DNA from: Phaeobacter sp. CECT 5382
GTDB lineage: Bacteria > Pseudomonadota > Alphaproteobacteria > Rhodobacterales > Rhodobacteraceae
Assembly (NCBI RefSeq): GCF_001457775.1
Contig: NZ_CYSG01000017.1
Coordinates: 1 to 64,000, forward strand
Length of the DNA: 64,000 nt
Direction: 5' to 3'
Both the position numbers and the translations under genes were made by a program. Below are positions 46,334 through 55,227 of this stretch, piece after piece; the first letter of the stretch is position 1; every line of letters begins with the position of its first letter. The notes under the pieces were generated by a model. That model had not been told where the DNA came from. It searched no databases and worked only from the letters and a program-made list of their open reading frames with translations.

Positions 46334-47511
46334 GCGGTGCTATTCTGACCCTCAATGCGGGATCATCCAGCCTGAAATTTGCGGTGTTTTCTGCCGCAGG
46401 CAGCGACGACACACCGATGATCAGCGGCAAGATTGCAGGCATTGGCGACAGGCCGGTATTTTCCGCCCTAGGCGCAGATGGCAAGGCGCTGGAGGCTGGC
46501 ACATGGCAAAATTTGGACCCCAGCCTGAGCCACGACGCGATCATTGCACGCCTGCTGCCTTGGCTTTCGCAACAGCTGGGCACAACACCGCTGTTAATGG
46601 TGGGGCATCGGGTGGTGCACGGGGGGCAATCCTATGCTAATCCGGTTCTGATTGACGATGCCGTTTTGGCCAGCCTTGAAGCACTTGCGCCGCTGGCCCC
46701 GCTGCATCAGCCGCATAATCTCGCGGCCATTCGCGCAGTTGCAAAATGGCAGCCTGATCTCGCGCAGATTGCCTGTTTCGATACCAGCTTTCATCGCAGT
46801 CAGGACCGGTTGGCGCAGATGTTCGCCCTGCCTCGTGCGCTGAGCGACGAAGGGATCCTGCGCTATGGTTTTCATGGCCTTTCCTATGACTACATCGCCA
46901 GCGCGCTGCCAGAATACCTTGGCAAGACCGCCAAAGGCCGCGTGATCGTCGCGCATCTTGGCAATGGGGCCAGCATCTGCGCGATGAAAGGCGGAAAAAG
47001 CGTGGCGACCAGTATGGGGTTCACTGCCCTTGACGGGCTGATGATGGGGCGCAGATGCGGCAGCTTGGACCCTGGTGTGCTGCTTTATCTGATGCAGTCC
47101 AAAGGCATGGACGCCACCCAAATCGAAACTCTTTTGTACCGACAATCCGGCCTGTTGGGCGTGTCCGGGATTAGCAACAACATGCAGGTGCTACAGGACA
47201 GTGACGACCCGCATGCGCGTGAAGCGATTGACCTGTTCTGCTATCGCGCTGCCAGTATTCTCGCCGGGCTTATACCTGCCATCGGCGGGCTAGACGCGCT
47301 GGTTTTCACCGCTGGGATCGGCGAAAAATCCGCCCTGATCCGGCAACAGATCTGCGACCAGCTGGCTTGGCTTGGGATCTCGCTACAGACAGAGGCAAAC
47401 GGCAGGAATGCGATCCGTATTTCAACGCCGCAGTCAAAGGTCCCGGTGCTTGTCTTGCCAACCAACGAGGAGATCGTCGTTGCCAAGGCCTGTCGCAAAA
47501 TGTTGGCCTGA
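46330..47511 (+). CDS. ackA: Acetate kinase
   Basis: A 393-residue ASKHA-fold kinase converting acetyl phosphate and ADP to acetate and ATP. Motifs include ILTLNAGSSSLKFAVF at the N-terminus, GHRVVHGG, FDTSFHRS, YGFHGLSYDYIASALP, VAHLGNGASICAMKGGKSVATSMGFTALDGLMMGRRCGSLDPG, FTAGIGEKSALIR and the final TNEEIVVAK. It is translationally coupled to the MaoC-Pta gene. With Pta it yields substrate-level ATP when respiration is limited, matching the other low-oxygen genes here. Confidence 0.97.
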   Translation: MSGAILTLNAGSSSLKFAVFSAAGSDDTPMISGKIAGIGDRPVFSALGADGKALEAGTWQNLDPSLSHDAIIARLLPWLSQQLGTTPLLMVGHRVVHGGQSYANPVLIDDAVLASLEALAPLAPLHQPHNLAAIRAVAKWQPDLAQIACFDTSFHRSQDRLAQMFALPRALSDEGILRYGFHGLSYDYIASALPEYLGKTAKGRVIVAHLGNGASICAMKGGKSVATSMGFTALDGLMMGRRCGSLDPGVLLYLMQSKGMDATQIETLLYRQSGLLGVSGISNNMQVLQDSDDPHAREAIDLFCYRAASILAGLIPAIGGLDALVFTAGIGEKSALIRQQICDQLAWLGISLQTEANGRNAIRISTPQSKVPVLVLPTNEEIVVAKACRKMLA

Positions 47512-47813
47512 GCGCTGGCTGCAGCCCCCCTATGCCCATACTTTCGCCAATTCTGACCTACGTTGGGGCATCATTTCATCAGCCCCTAGCGGTTGTCGGC
47601 CAGCAGCGCTACAGTTTTTGGAATGAAGCTTGAATGTTGCTTTTGGGCTCGAACGATCAACCTGACCTAATTGACTTTACTGGCCAGAGGGATTGGGATT
47701 GTAACAAATAAGTTCGTGAGACGTCACAGGTATTTAATATAGGCCATAAATGCAGAAATGCGCCCGCTATTGGTACCCCACGATTAACACCATGACGAAG
47801 CAAGGGAATGACG
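47512..47813. other. Intergenic region between ackA and the stress-protein gene
   Basis: 302 bases with no supported gene. It contains a GGCTGCAGCC palindrome just after ackA and an AT-rich stretch with TTAATATAGG about 70 bases before the next gene, a possible -10 region. Fnr-like half-sites (GATCAA at 47655, TTGAC at 47671) are present but not in box arrangement. Confidence 0.4.
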
Positions 47814-48668
47814 ATGAAAAACAGCAGTATTCTGATCGTAATTGGCAAACAGGCCTCTTTGGACGACCTTGCAAAACAGTTAGAAACCATCCGCGCCCTG
47901 CCTGCGCGGGCGGTGGTTCTGATCATCGGGGAAATGCCGCAATACCCCTATGGCACCCTTGGTGTCCCCACTGGTGGCATCGCTGATTTTTCGGTCGAAT
48001 GGCAGGAATCCGTGGCTGCCAATACCGAGGCGCTGAAGGTCAAAACCGATGAGGTCGAAGCCCTTTTGCAACAGCATGGCCTGTCCGGCGAAGTCGCCAG
48101 CGTAGCCTGCGAAGCCGCAATGGTGAGCGAAGCCGTCGCCCGCCACGCAATGCTTTGTGATCTGGCGCTTGTCGGCCCCGATCTGCGCCAGTCAGAGACC
48201 CTGTTTCAAGAGGTCAGCAACGGGATCCTGTTCCAGTCTCCTGTCGGCATGCTGATCAACGATACCAACGGTACAGCATTGAAACAGCCAGAGAAAATCT
48301 TTGTCGCCTGGAACACCGGGCTGCATGCGGCGCGGGCAGTGCATGCGGCACTTCCAATGCTGCGCGGGGCCAAGGAGGTGGTCATCGGCTCCATTGATCC
48401 TGTGATGACCCAGTTGCGCGATGGCGAGGATCCCGGTGTTGATGTTGCCAAATGGCTGACCCACCACGGCTGCACGGTTGTCGTTCGCCAGTATCCAGGC
48501 GGTGGACAGGATGTCGGGGATTGTATTCTGGACCGGGCCGCGGAATGCGGCGCTGATCTGATCGTCATGGGGTCCTATGGCCATTCCAGAACCCGCCAGG
48601 CATTTTTTGGCGGCACCACCCGGACGCTGCTTGAACAGACGGAGAAAACCGTTTTTCTGGCACACTAG
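47814..48668 (+). CDS. Universal stress protein, tandem UspA-type
   Basis: A 284-residue cytoplasmic protein of two Usp-like halves. The C-terminal half keeps the ATP-binding signature GADLIVMGSYGHSRTRQAFFGGTTRTLLE (G-X2-G-X9-G-S/T type); the N-terminal half (ILIVIGKQASLDDLAKQLETI) is degenerate. The ATG at 47814 has AAGGGA 7 bases upstream; an ATG at 47808 overlaps that site. Tandem Usp proteins of this type are often under Fnr or NO control in Proteobacteria. It follows ackA in the same direction but probably has its own promoter. Confidence 0.9.
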   Translation: MKNSSILIVIGKQASLDDLAKQLETIRALPARAVVLIIGEMPQYPYGTLGVPTGGIADFSVEWQESVAANTEALKVKTDEVEALLQQHGLSGEVASVACEAAMVSEAVARHAMLCDLALVGPDLRQSETLFQEVSNGILFQSPVGMLINDTNGTALKQPEKIFVAWNTGLHAARAVHAALPMLRGAKEVVIGSIDPVMTQLRDGEDPGVDVAKWLTHHGCTVVVRQYPGGGQDVGDCILDRAAECGADLIVMGSYGHSRTRQAFFGGTTRTLLEQTEKTVFLAH

Positions 48669-48721
48669 TTTCTTGAACTGTCTTGTGCAGACTTCTGAAG
48701 TCACTTTCAGGATCTGAACAA

Positions 48722-48757
48722 GCACACGGTCCAATACAGGCACACTGTCCAATTCTG
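48722..48757. repeat. Two 18-bp tandem repeats
   Basis: GCACACGGTCCAATACAG (48722-48739) is followed directly by GCACACTGTCCAATTCTG (48740-48757); 15 of 18 bases agree. They lie between convergent stops. Their role is unknown; they could be a remnant of an element end. Confidence 0.5.
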
Positions 48758-48820
48758 TCAGATCCCATCCAGCTGGGGGGCTGCCAGTTTTGGGTGGGGT
48801 GCCGTGGTTTTCGGATATTG

Positions 48821-49399
48821 CTATTTTGTTGCGTCGTGGCTCTCATCTTTAGAGTGCTGAAAGCCCTCTGCATCGCCATATTCGACAAACTCGGAATAAT
48901 GGTCGTGCAGCCCCGCCATACGTTTGGCATGCTTGATAGGGCACCAGTGTTTTTCCGTGCGCGCCGCGATTTCACGCGCATAGCCCAGCAGCCCATTGCC
49001 ATAGGAACAATAGAGACAGTTGAACTTTTCCAATCCATTCAGATAGGACAGCTGATTACGATCAAAGGTGATGTAGTCGGCGCGGCGCACCTTTTCGATG
49101 CGATAAACCGGAAAACAGATTGCCTGATAGACCGACACAAATATGTCCAGCAGGACAAAAGGTATGATCACCGCATAGATAACCGGCGCCGTTAGCACCA
49201 CCAGCGGCCGGGCCTCGACCATATAGGACACCAGCTTTTGTTGGAGCGCCTTGTGGCGTTGGCGGACCTCTTGTTCGAAAACAACCCGGTTTTGTTCAAG
49301 CCGGTAATTGAAAGCTGCACGGCGACAGGCAAACTCATCTTCCAACTCGTCTTCCAATGCGCGGATGCGCGCGACCAGGCTGGCAACTTTATCGGTCAT
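48821..49399 (-). CDS. Conserved membrane protein with coiled coil and Cys motifs, unknown function
   Basis: A 192-residue protein. Residues 1-65 form a charged coiled coil (IRALEDELEDEFACRRAAFNYRLEQNR). One or two membrane helices follow (PLVVLTAPVIYAVIIPFVLLDIFVSVYQAICF). Then comes a conserved cytoplasmic-looking part with FNCLYCSYGNGLLGYAREIAARTEKHWCPIKHA, in which CXXC and WCPIKH could bind metal. The ATG at 49399 has GGGAGA upstream and lies 34 bases after the ftsH stop, so it is probably co-transcribed with ftsH. I recall proteins with this CSY-N-GLL motif as conserved but uncharacterised in Proteobacteria. Confidence 0.8.
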   Translation of the reverse strand: MTDKVASLVARIRALEDELEDEFACRRAAFNYRLEQNRVVFEQEVRQRHKALQQKLVSYMVEARPLVVLTAPVIYAVIIPFVLLDIFVSVYQAICFPVYRIEKVRRADYITFDRNQLSYLNGLEKFNCLYCSYGNGLLGYAREIAARTEKHWCPIKHAKRMAGLHDHYSEFVEYGDAEGFQHSKDESHDATK

Positions 49400-49433
49400 T
49401 TGTCCGTCTCCCCAGATGATGAATGCGTTCTGC

Positions 49434-51305
49434 TCAGCCCGTATCCTTAGCCCCATCTTCTATAGCAGCTAACCCCTGCCCGTCATCTGCTGTGTCACTG
49501 GCGGGCCGCGCAATCGGTGCAAACTCCACAGGGGTAATGGTTTCCTTTTCCAGCAACAGCGCCGCCCCGGATTTGAGTTCCTCCAGATGTGCCGACAGGA
49601 TCTCTTTTGCCGCACTATAGGCCTCATCAAGCAGTTTTCGCACTGCTAGGTCGACCTCGCGCGCGGTTTCGGGTGCATAATCCTTGGCCATCATACCATA
49701 CGCATTCTGCCCCAGATACTGCCCCGACTTTTCCTCAAGAACCGCCTGCCCGACACTGGCAACCATACCAAAGCGCGTCACACATTCGCGCGCGATATCC
49801 GTTGCCTTGGCCAGATCATCCGAAGCCCCGGTCGAGACCTCCTGAAAGATCAGATCTTCGGCAGCCCGCCCGGCCATCAGCACGGTCATACGGTCCTTTA
49901 ACTCGGCAAAGGTGATCAGAAACCGATCCTCCGTCGGGCGCTGCATGGTATAGCCAAGCGCGCCGATCGAACGCGGAATGATCGAAACCTTATGCACCGG
50001 GTCGGCATGCGCAACATTTGCCGCGGCCAGTGCATGCCCCATCTCGTGATGCGCCACCCGACGCCGCTCTGCCACGCCGAGGACGCGCGATTTGCGCTCA
50101 ACCCCGGCCACGATCCGTTCCACAGCTGCCGTCAGATCCGCCATGGTCACCTTGTTGCCATCGCGCCGGGTGGCGAGGATCGCCGCCTCGTTCACGAGGT
50201 TTGCCAGATCGGCGCCGGTGAACCCCGGTGTGATTGCCGCAACCTGATCCAGATCCACATCCGGCGCCAGAGCAATGCCCTTGATATGCACCTTGAGAAT
50301 GGCAGCGCGGCCCTTGCGCTCGGGACGGTCCACCACGATTTGTCGGTCAAACCTGCCGGCCCGCAACAGCGCTGCGTCCAGAACCTCGGGGCGGTTGGTC
50401 GCCGCCAGCAGAACGATACCGACGCGCGGGTCAAAACCATCCAGCTCAGACAACAGCTGGTTCAGAGTCTGCTCTTTTTCGTCGCTGCCGCCAAAGCCCG
50501 ACACTGCCGATCGCGCCCGACCCAGTGCGTCCAGCTCATCGATGAAGATGATGCAGGGGGCCGCCTTGCGGGCCTGCTCAAACAAATCGCGCACCCGCGC
50601 GGCACCAACACCCACGAACATCTCGACAAATTCGGACCCCGAAATCGAAAAGAACGGCACGCTGGCCTCGCCCGCAACGGCCCGCGCCAGCAGCGTCTTG
50701 CCGGTGCCCGGAGGCCCGACCAGCAAAATGCCCTTGGGGATATGCGCCCCAAGGCGGCCGTATTTGTCCTTGTCTTGAAGGAAGGAAACGATTTCCTGCA
50801 GCTCGGCCTTGGCTTCATCCACCCCGGCAACATTGTCGAAGGTGACGCCGGTTTCGGTCTCCAGATAAACCTTGGCTTTGGACTTACCGATGTTCACCAG
50901 ACTGCCAAAGCCGCCCTGCCCCCCGGCCGACATACGCCGGATCAAGAACATCCACAGTCCGAAAAACAACAGAACCGGCGCCACCCAGGAAATCAGGCTG
51001 GTGAGCCAGGTCTGATCCGTGCCGCCGGTAAAGGCAGTGTCATACTGCTCCAGCTCGGCTGCAAGATCCGCATCGACCCGGTAGGCAACGAAATAGTCCT
51101 TGCCCTCCACCGGCATTTTGAAACGGCCCTGCACCTTGGTTTCGGTGACTGTCAGTTCTGCCACATCACCACGTTCAAGATAGGTCAGAAATTCACTGTA
51201 TTGTAGGGTCTGAACACTGCGCGCGCCCAGCCAGAGCTGCACCGCCATCCAGATCAATGCCGCCGTGAGCCAGAAACTCCAGTTGAACTGTTTTTGCTTA
51301 TCCAT
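49434..51305 (-). CDS. ftsH: FtsH-type ATP-dependent zinc metalloprotease (accessory copy)
   Basis: A 623-residue inner-membrane AAA protease. Two N-terminal membrane helices ([33 protein letters not shown]) flank a periplasmic domain of about 75 residues. The AAA module has Walker A GPPGTGKT, Walker [15 protein letters not shown] and the [24 protein letters not shown]. The zinc site is HHEMGHA (HEXXH; HEAGH in most FtsH). Length and divergent N-terminus suggest a second FtsH in addition to a chromosomal one. It degrades misfolded membrane proteins. Neighbours are stress genes. Confidence 0.95.
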   Translation of the reverse strand: MDKQKQFNWSFWLTAALIWMAVQLWLGARSVQTLQYSEFLTYLERGDVAELTVTETKVQGRFKMPVEGKDYFVAYRVDADLAAELEQYDTAFTGGTDQTWLTSLISWVAPVLLFFGLWMFLIRRMSAGGQGGFGSLVNIGKSKAKVYLETETGVTFDNVAGVDEAKAELQEIVSFLQDKDKYGRLGAHIPKGILLVGPPGTGKTLLARAVAGEASVPFFSISGSEFVEMFVGVGAARVRDLFEQARKAAPCIIFIDELDALGRARSAVSGFGGSDEKEQTLNQLLSELDGFDPRVGIVLLAATNRPEVLDAALLRAGRFDRQIVVDRPERKGRAAILKVHIKGIALAPDVDLDQVAAITPGFTGADLANLVNEAAILATRRDGNKVTMADLTAAVERIVAGVERKSRVLGVAERRRVAHHEMGHALAAANVAHADPVHKVSIIPRSIGALGYTMQRPTEDRFLITFAELKDRMTVLMAGRAAEDLIFQEVSTGASDDLAKATDIARECVTRFGMVASVGQAVLEEKSGQYLGQNAYGMMAKDYAPETAREVDLAVRKLLDEAYSAAKEILSAHLEELKSGAALLLEKETITPVEFAPIARPASDTADDGQGLAAIEDGAKDTG

Positions 51306-51395
51306 TCTCTTTCGGGCTCTCTTTTTAGCTAAAACAATCTGGGTATAGATTTGGCCCGAAATACGCGGCCCCCAAATTTCGAGGATTTCGCGGGA

Positions 51396-51923
51396 TCACA
51401 TCCGGAAAGGGCTACGGGAAATCATCACCAAGGCCAGCCCCGTGCTGAGAAAATCGATCCCGACCAGCAGGCCAAGCACCACGGTCGAGGCTTCCGACAA
51501 GACGGCAAAGATATAGACGCCAAGGCCAAGGCTGATCAGCGCTGATGTCATGCCCCAGCCCCAGCCAGGAGCAGGCCGCAGCCAAAACGAAAATGACGCC
51601 TGCGCCAGCCCCGTCAGCACAAAAATCGCAGCAACCAGAACTGTCAGGGCAACCAGACCCTGAAGCGGATAGAGCAACATCAACAACCCCACCGCAAGCG
51701 TGATCAACCCCACCAGCAACTGCCACAGAAACTGGCCAGTGCCGCGAAACTGCATGGCCCCGACCACGGCCACGATCCCACTCATCGTGAGCAGCCAACC
51801 GATCAGTACTTCCAACACCAAAGAGCTGGCAAGGGGCATGATCACCGCGGCCGCGCCCAAAAACACCATAACAAGGCCGACCCAGAACAACCCTTTGCCC
51901 ATTTCCACATTCCTCATTTCCAT
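51396..51923 (-). CDS. HdeD/DUF308-family membrane protein
   Basis: A protein of about 175 residues with six predicted helices in three pairs (FWVGLVMVFLGAAAVIMPLASSLVLEVLIGWLL; FLWQLLVGLITLAVGLLMLLYPLQGLVALTVLV; and so on), the three-repeat DUF308 layout of HdeD, an acid-stress membrane protein in E. coli. The start is uncertain: ATG 51923 has AGAGG upstream, and ATG 51917 or a longer frame to 51956 are possible. It lies between the bacterioferritin-like gene and ftsH, all minus strand. Confidence 0.85.
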   Translation of the reverse strand: MEMRNVEMGKGLFWVGLVMVFLGAAAVIMPLASSLVLEVLIGWLLTMSGIVAVVGAMQFRGTGQFLWQLLVGLITLAVGLLMLLYPLQGLVALTVLVAAIFVLTGLAQASFSFWLRPAPGWGWGMTSALISLGLGVYIFAVLSEASTVVLGLLVGIDFLSTGLALVMISRSPFRM

Positions 51924-52039
51924 CGCCCCTCTGTTCACCCCACTCCCGGATTTCACCCAATCCTAAGCAGGGCAATCTCGTTTATCTCGTCAGGCTCGAT
52001 CATCAAATTACAGGCATGATGAACCACCAGGAGACCAGC

Positions 52040-52068
52040 CCGCAGCAACCCGTATCGGGCCGCTGCGG
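52040..52068. terminator. Two-part hairpin downstream of the bacterioferritin-like gene
   Basis: CCGCAGC (52040-52046) pairs with GCTGCGG (52062-52068), and inside it CCCG (52049-52052) with CGGG (52056-52059). It lies 24 bases past the gene on the minus strand. There is no T-run, so it may attenuate or protect mRNA more than terminate. Confidence 0.4.
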
Positions 52069-52092
52069 ATCATGAAAACGCATTGTCTGGTT

Positions 52093-52578
52093 TTAATCTT
52101 CGGCCCCAGTCTGGTTGATCTGCATCGAGACAAAGGTCGGCTCTCCCATCCGTTCCAGCAGGGACAGCTGGAGTTTGAGCCAAGTCATGTGCCCTTCTTC
52201 GTCCAGAGCGGTGCGTTCAAATAGATCGCGGGTGCCGATATCCTGCGCCTCATCCGCGACACGGGCCGCCGTTGCGTAGAATTTGACCGCATCTTTTTCA
52301 TCGACCAGATCGGCCTCGAACATCGCTTTCAGGGTTTTCGACGCTGTTGGCACCTTGGCTGCTTTCAAGCTGGGTGAACCGCCCAGAAACACCATGCGCC
52401 GGGCATAAGCCTCGGCGTGGCCCAGCTCTTCGAGCATCTCTGCGCGCATCTTGTCGGCCAGCTTGTCCAGGCCCCAGCTTTCGACCGTCAGAATATGCAG
52501 CAGATACTGGTTAACGGCTGCCAGCTCCATCGACAGGGCCTTTTGCAGGTTTTCGAGTGTTTTTGTGGTCTTCGCCAT
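52093..52578 (-). CDS. Bacterioferritin-like diiron protein without heme methionine
   Basis: A 161-residue four-helix protein. All six ferroxidase ligands are present at bacterioferritin positions: Glu18, Glu51, His54, Glu94, Glu127 and His130. Position 52, where bacterioferritins have the heme-ligating Met, is Leu (EELGHAEA), so heme binding as in Bfr is unlikely. The ATG at 52578 has AAGGA upstream; the longer frame to 52713 overlaps the next gene and was rejected. Role: iron storage or detoxification, or DNA/peroxide protection, in the stress island. Confidence 0.9.
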   Translation of the reverse strand: MAKTTKTLENLQKALSMELAAVNQYLLHILTVESWGLDKLADKMRAEMLEELGHAEAYARRMVFLGGSPSLKAAKVPTASKTLKAMFEADLVDEKDAVKFYATAARVADEAQDIGTRDLFERTALDEEGHMTWLKLQLSLLERMGEPTFVSMQINQTGAED

Positions 52579-52690
52579 ATTATGTCCTTTCACAGACCTG
52601 AACCCGGGTGCCCGTTTTTGCACCGGGGCTTCGTAAATTGGGGCTTTGCACATTGGGCTATCGGTAGCTCCTTGCGCGTTTTCTGGCGCG

Positions 52691-53302
52691 TTATTCGCTC
52701 CAGGCGTGAACATGTACGTCGTGCCCGGAATGCCCTTTGAGGATCTTCACCGCGAGATCTTCGCGATCCTTGTCGCGGGTGCGGACCCACATCAGAATGC
52801 CGCCGTGACTGATCTGGTTGGCGTAGTAGTCCTTGTGATGCTGACCGACGCGACGCGCCAGCAGGGTGCCAATGACCGCAGACGGGCTACCCCCGATGGC
52901 AATCGCTGCAATCGAAGCCGCCAGCGTGCTGGCAGGAGTCAACATTGCCGCCATCGCAATAAAGGAGCCGACAAAAAAGAACCCCCCGGCAATAGCGCCC
53001 TGAAGCTCTCCAATTGCTTCTTCCGAGACAAAATGTGCCCGCGGGGCAGCCGGGTCATCTTCCAGATTTGCTGACGTCCAGTAGGCTTTACCGAGTTTTT
53101 CTTCCATCGCCTCTTTGCTGCCCAAAAGGCTGATGTCAGAGTGATGAAACCCGGCGGCGCGCAGATCGTAAAAGGCCGCCTGCTGGGTCTCGAAACTGTC
53201 AAACACCCCGACGGCTTCGGGGATGTTGATATAGGTCAGATGTTGCTCAGATGGCGTTCCTTCGGTCACCTTTGCGTTCTCTTCCGGAGTCTTTTTGGAC
53301 AT
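52691..53302 (-). CDS. Stress-type membrane protein with Gly-rich hairpin (general stress protein-like)
   Basis: A 203-residue protein. The N-terminal part looks like the YflT/general-stress fold (GVFDSFETQQAAFYDLRAAGFHHSDISLLG). A central Gly/Ala-rich hydrophobic hairpin (IGELQGAIAGGFFFVGSFIAMAAMLTPASTLAASIAAIAIGGSPSAVIGTLLA) should insert in the membrane, and a His-rich C-terminus follows (HSGHDVHVHAW). The ATG at 53302 has GAGGTG upstream. A perfect Fnr box lies 54 bases upstream, so it probably leads a stress operon with the bacterioferritin-like, HdeD-like and ftsH genes. Biochemical function is unknown. Confidence 0.75.
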   Translation of the reverse strand: MSKKTPEENAKVTEGTPSEQHLTYINIPEAVGVFDSFETQQAAFYDLRAAGFHHSDISLLGSKEAMEEKLGKAYWTSANLEDDPAAPRAHFVSEEAIGELQGAIAGGFFFVGSFIAMAAMLTPASTLAASIAAIAIGGSPSAVIGTLLARRVGQHHKDYYANQISHGGILMWVRTRDKDREDLAVKILKGHSGHDVHVHAWSE

Positions 53303-53355
53303 GGGGCACCTCGTTTCATATAAAGCGAAACTACCCCATCCGACCGTCAGATTAA

Positions 53356-53369
53356 TTGATACATATCAA
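53356..53369. promoter_or_regulatory. Perfect FNR/FnrL box
   Basis: TTGATACATATCAA matches the FNR consensus TTGAT-N4-ATCAA at all ten positions. It is centred about 60 bases before the start codon of the downstream minus-strand stress gene, a typical activator distance. Confidence 0.8.
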
Positions 53370-53427
53370 GTACCAAAAATCATATCTCTTCAGCCTGACC
53401 AGCGCCACAGACCCTATGGCGCTGGTG

Positions 53428-53793
53428 TTATGGCGCGGGCATCCAGATGGCATCGGGCGGGTCATTCTCGAGCTGTTCGACCTGTCGGCGCAGCTGGGTG
53501 TTTTCGTCAACAAGTGAGAGAACCAGCGCCGCTCCGGGCAGGTTTAGGCGCAGATCGGCCTGCAGCCGCCGGACTTTGTGAACCAGCGTGATACTGGAGC
53601 TTTCGAAGGTCCAACTGCTGCCTTCGGACACAGCACCGCCGCCTCTGTGGCCAGTACTTTCCGGCTCCAGAATACCTTCCTGCACCAGTTCAATGATCCA
53701 ATCCGCCGAGCATCCGCTGATGCGGCACAGATCCGTCAGGGACAATGAAACCAGAACTTCGCTCATGGGGACAAGTGCGTTTGAAGTTGTCAT
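53428..53793 (-). CDS. cbpM: Chaperone modulator CbpM
   Basis: A 121-residue MerR-like protein that binds the J-domain of CbpA and inhibits it. The N-terminal half has LSLTDLCRISGCSADWIIELVQEGILEPE (winged-helix-like) and the middle/C-terminal part VHKVRRLQADLRLNLPGAALVLSLVDENTQLRRQVEQL, a typical CbpM helix. It begins 3 bases after the cbpA stop, so the two are co-expressed. Confidence 0.9.
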   Translation of the reverse strand: MTTSNALVPMSEVLVSLSLTDLCRISGCSADWIIELVQEGILEPESTGHRGGGAVSEGSSWTFESSSITLVHKVRRLQADLRLNLPGAALVLSLVDENTQLRRQVEQLENDPPDAIWMPAP

Positions 53794-53796
53794 GGC

Positions 53797-54780
53797 TTAC
53801 CCTCCCAGGCCCTGGCGGGGATTATAGTTCATCTCCTGCGCCAGTTGTTCATAAAGTTCCCGGGCCTTTGCAGTCTCGCTTGGCGGGATGACGATCTTGA
53901 CCACGGCAAACAGGTTGCCTGCGGGTTTTCCGGGGATGCCCCGTCCCTTCAGACGCAGCTTCTTGCCGGTCTGGGCATGATTCGGGATCGAAAGCTCAAC
54001 CTTGCCGCTGGGCGTGGTCAGGCTGATACGCGCACCCAAAACCGCCTCCCAGGGGGTGACCGGAAGGTCCATGAAGACATCCCTGCCATCGACGTGAAAA
54101 CCGGGTTCTTCCTTGATGCTCACCTCCAGATAAAGGTCACCTGCCTTGCCATGACCGATTCCCGGAGCCCCCTGCCCGGCGAGCCGGATATGCTGGCCTT
54201 CGGTCACCCCTTTCGGGATTGCCACGCGAATGGATTGCTCGCGCAAAACCACATGGCCGGTTGCATCAAGCTCCGGCTTGCGCAGGGTGAAATCACGACT
54301 GCCGCCATGATAGGCCTCCTGCAGGTCGATAATGATCTTGGCGTGGTGATCCTGCCCCGGCGCCTGATAGTGCTGTCGGCCGCCGCCAGTGCTTCCACCA
54401 TAGGAATACCTCTGTCCGCCGGCCTGTCCGCGGCGCGCAAACAGCTCGTCAAAAAAGCTGCCGAACTGGTCAGAGTCGGCCTCGGTATAGCCGCCGCCAG
54501 AGAAGGCAAACCCATCATCCCAGTCCGGTGGCGGCCGGAAGGATTGCCCTTCTTTCCAGTCCGCCCCAAGCTGATCATAAGCCGCGCGTTTTTCCGGATC
54601 CTGCAGAACCTCATAGGCTTCGCCCACGTCCTTGAACTTTTGCTCGGCCTCCGCCGCATCATCGCCGGTGTTCACATCCGGATGATATTTGCGCACAAGC
54701 TTGCGATAAGCCCGCTTGACCTCATCCTGCGAGGCCGTTCGTTCGACACCCAGAACTTTATAGTAGTCTCTATATTCCAT
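53797..54780 (-). CDS. cbpA: DnaJ-like co-chaperone CbpA
   Basis: A 327-residue class II J-protein. The J-domain (1-70) carries His33-Pro34-Asp35 (RKYHPDVN). A Gly/Ser/Phe-rich linker leads to two C-terminal substrate-binding domains (IRVAIPKGVTEGQHIRLAGQGAPGIGHGKAGDLYLEV; GKKLRLKGRGIPGKPAGNLFAVVKI). There is no zinc-finger Cys cluster, which separates it from DnaJ. It works with DnaK, with CbpM as its regulator. A near-consensus Fnr-type box lies 143 bases upstream. Confidence 0.94.
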   Translation of the reverse strand: MEYRDYYKVLGVERTASQDEVKRAYRKLVRKYHPDVNTGDDAAEAEQKFKDVGEAYEVLQDPEKRAAYDQLGADWKEGQSFRPPPDWDDGFAFSGGGYTEADSDQFGSFFDELFARRGQAGGQRYSYGGSTGGGRQHYQAPGQDHHAKIIIDLQEAYHGGSRDFTLRKPELDATGHVVLREQSIRVAIPKGVTEGQHIRLAGQGAPGIGHGKAGDLYLEVSIKEEPGFHVDGRDVFMDLPVTPWEAVLGARISLTTPSGKVELSIPNHAQTGKKLRLKGRGIPGKPAGNLFAVVKIVIPPSETAKARELYEQLAQEMNYNPRQGLGG

Positions 54781-55227
54781 ATTCGTACCCCGCCCCGCAA
54801 TTTGCGGTACCTTGTGGCCTATAACCTATATCTTGTTGCTCAGCGGCCATTGGAGAACGCCAGAGCCCCTCATTTGAATCCCCGAGTTTAAGATCAAGCT
54901 AGCACAGTTCCCCCTTGCCAAATTGATCAAGCTCAAATGGCTCTAGATAGATCAGCTCCAAAGAAAACCGGCAGACCCTCCGCAGCCATTTCAGGCCGCT
55001 ATAATAGGCTTCGGGGCCAACCTGAGCAGGCATTCCCCGAAGACTAGTAACCGGGCATCAAACTGCATTCACGCCAAGAACTTGGAACGGTTGCCTCCAA
55101 TAAAGCACAAAAGATGTTTCGCGCGCGATACATCCAACCACAAGGCTGCTATCCCGGTTTATCCTGTCACGGCACACATGTTGCGATGGCACTTTGCATC
55201 TGATCAGAGTGGTGTAGGCTTTGCCCC
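54781..55227. other. Intergenic region between cbpA and a LysR gene
   Basis: 447 bases between divergent genes without a supported ORF. The left part holds the cbpA promoter and the Fnr-like box at 54923-54936. On the minus strand AGCTTGATC occurs twice (54925-54933 and 54893-54901), possibly one binding site type. The right part near 55150-55227 must hold the LysR promoter; no strong motif was seen. Confidence 0.5.
54923..54936. promoter_or_regulatory. Near-consensus Crp/Fnr box upstream of cbpA
   Basis: TTGATCAAGCTCAA fits TTGAT-N4-ATCAA with one mismatch (CTCAA). It is 143 bases upstream of cbpA, far for a class I/II activator site unless the transcript leader is long. Confidence 0.4.

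Noticed and set aside
49992-51206. 404-codon plus-strand frame
   Set aside because: Antisense to ftsH, whose motifs are fully conserved; no recognisable protein features.
52579-52713. 45-residue N-terminal extension of the bacterioferritin-like gene
   Set aside because: Overlaps the next gene; ferroxidase numbering matches Bfr exactly from the ATG at 52578.
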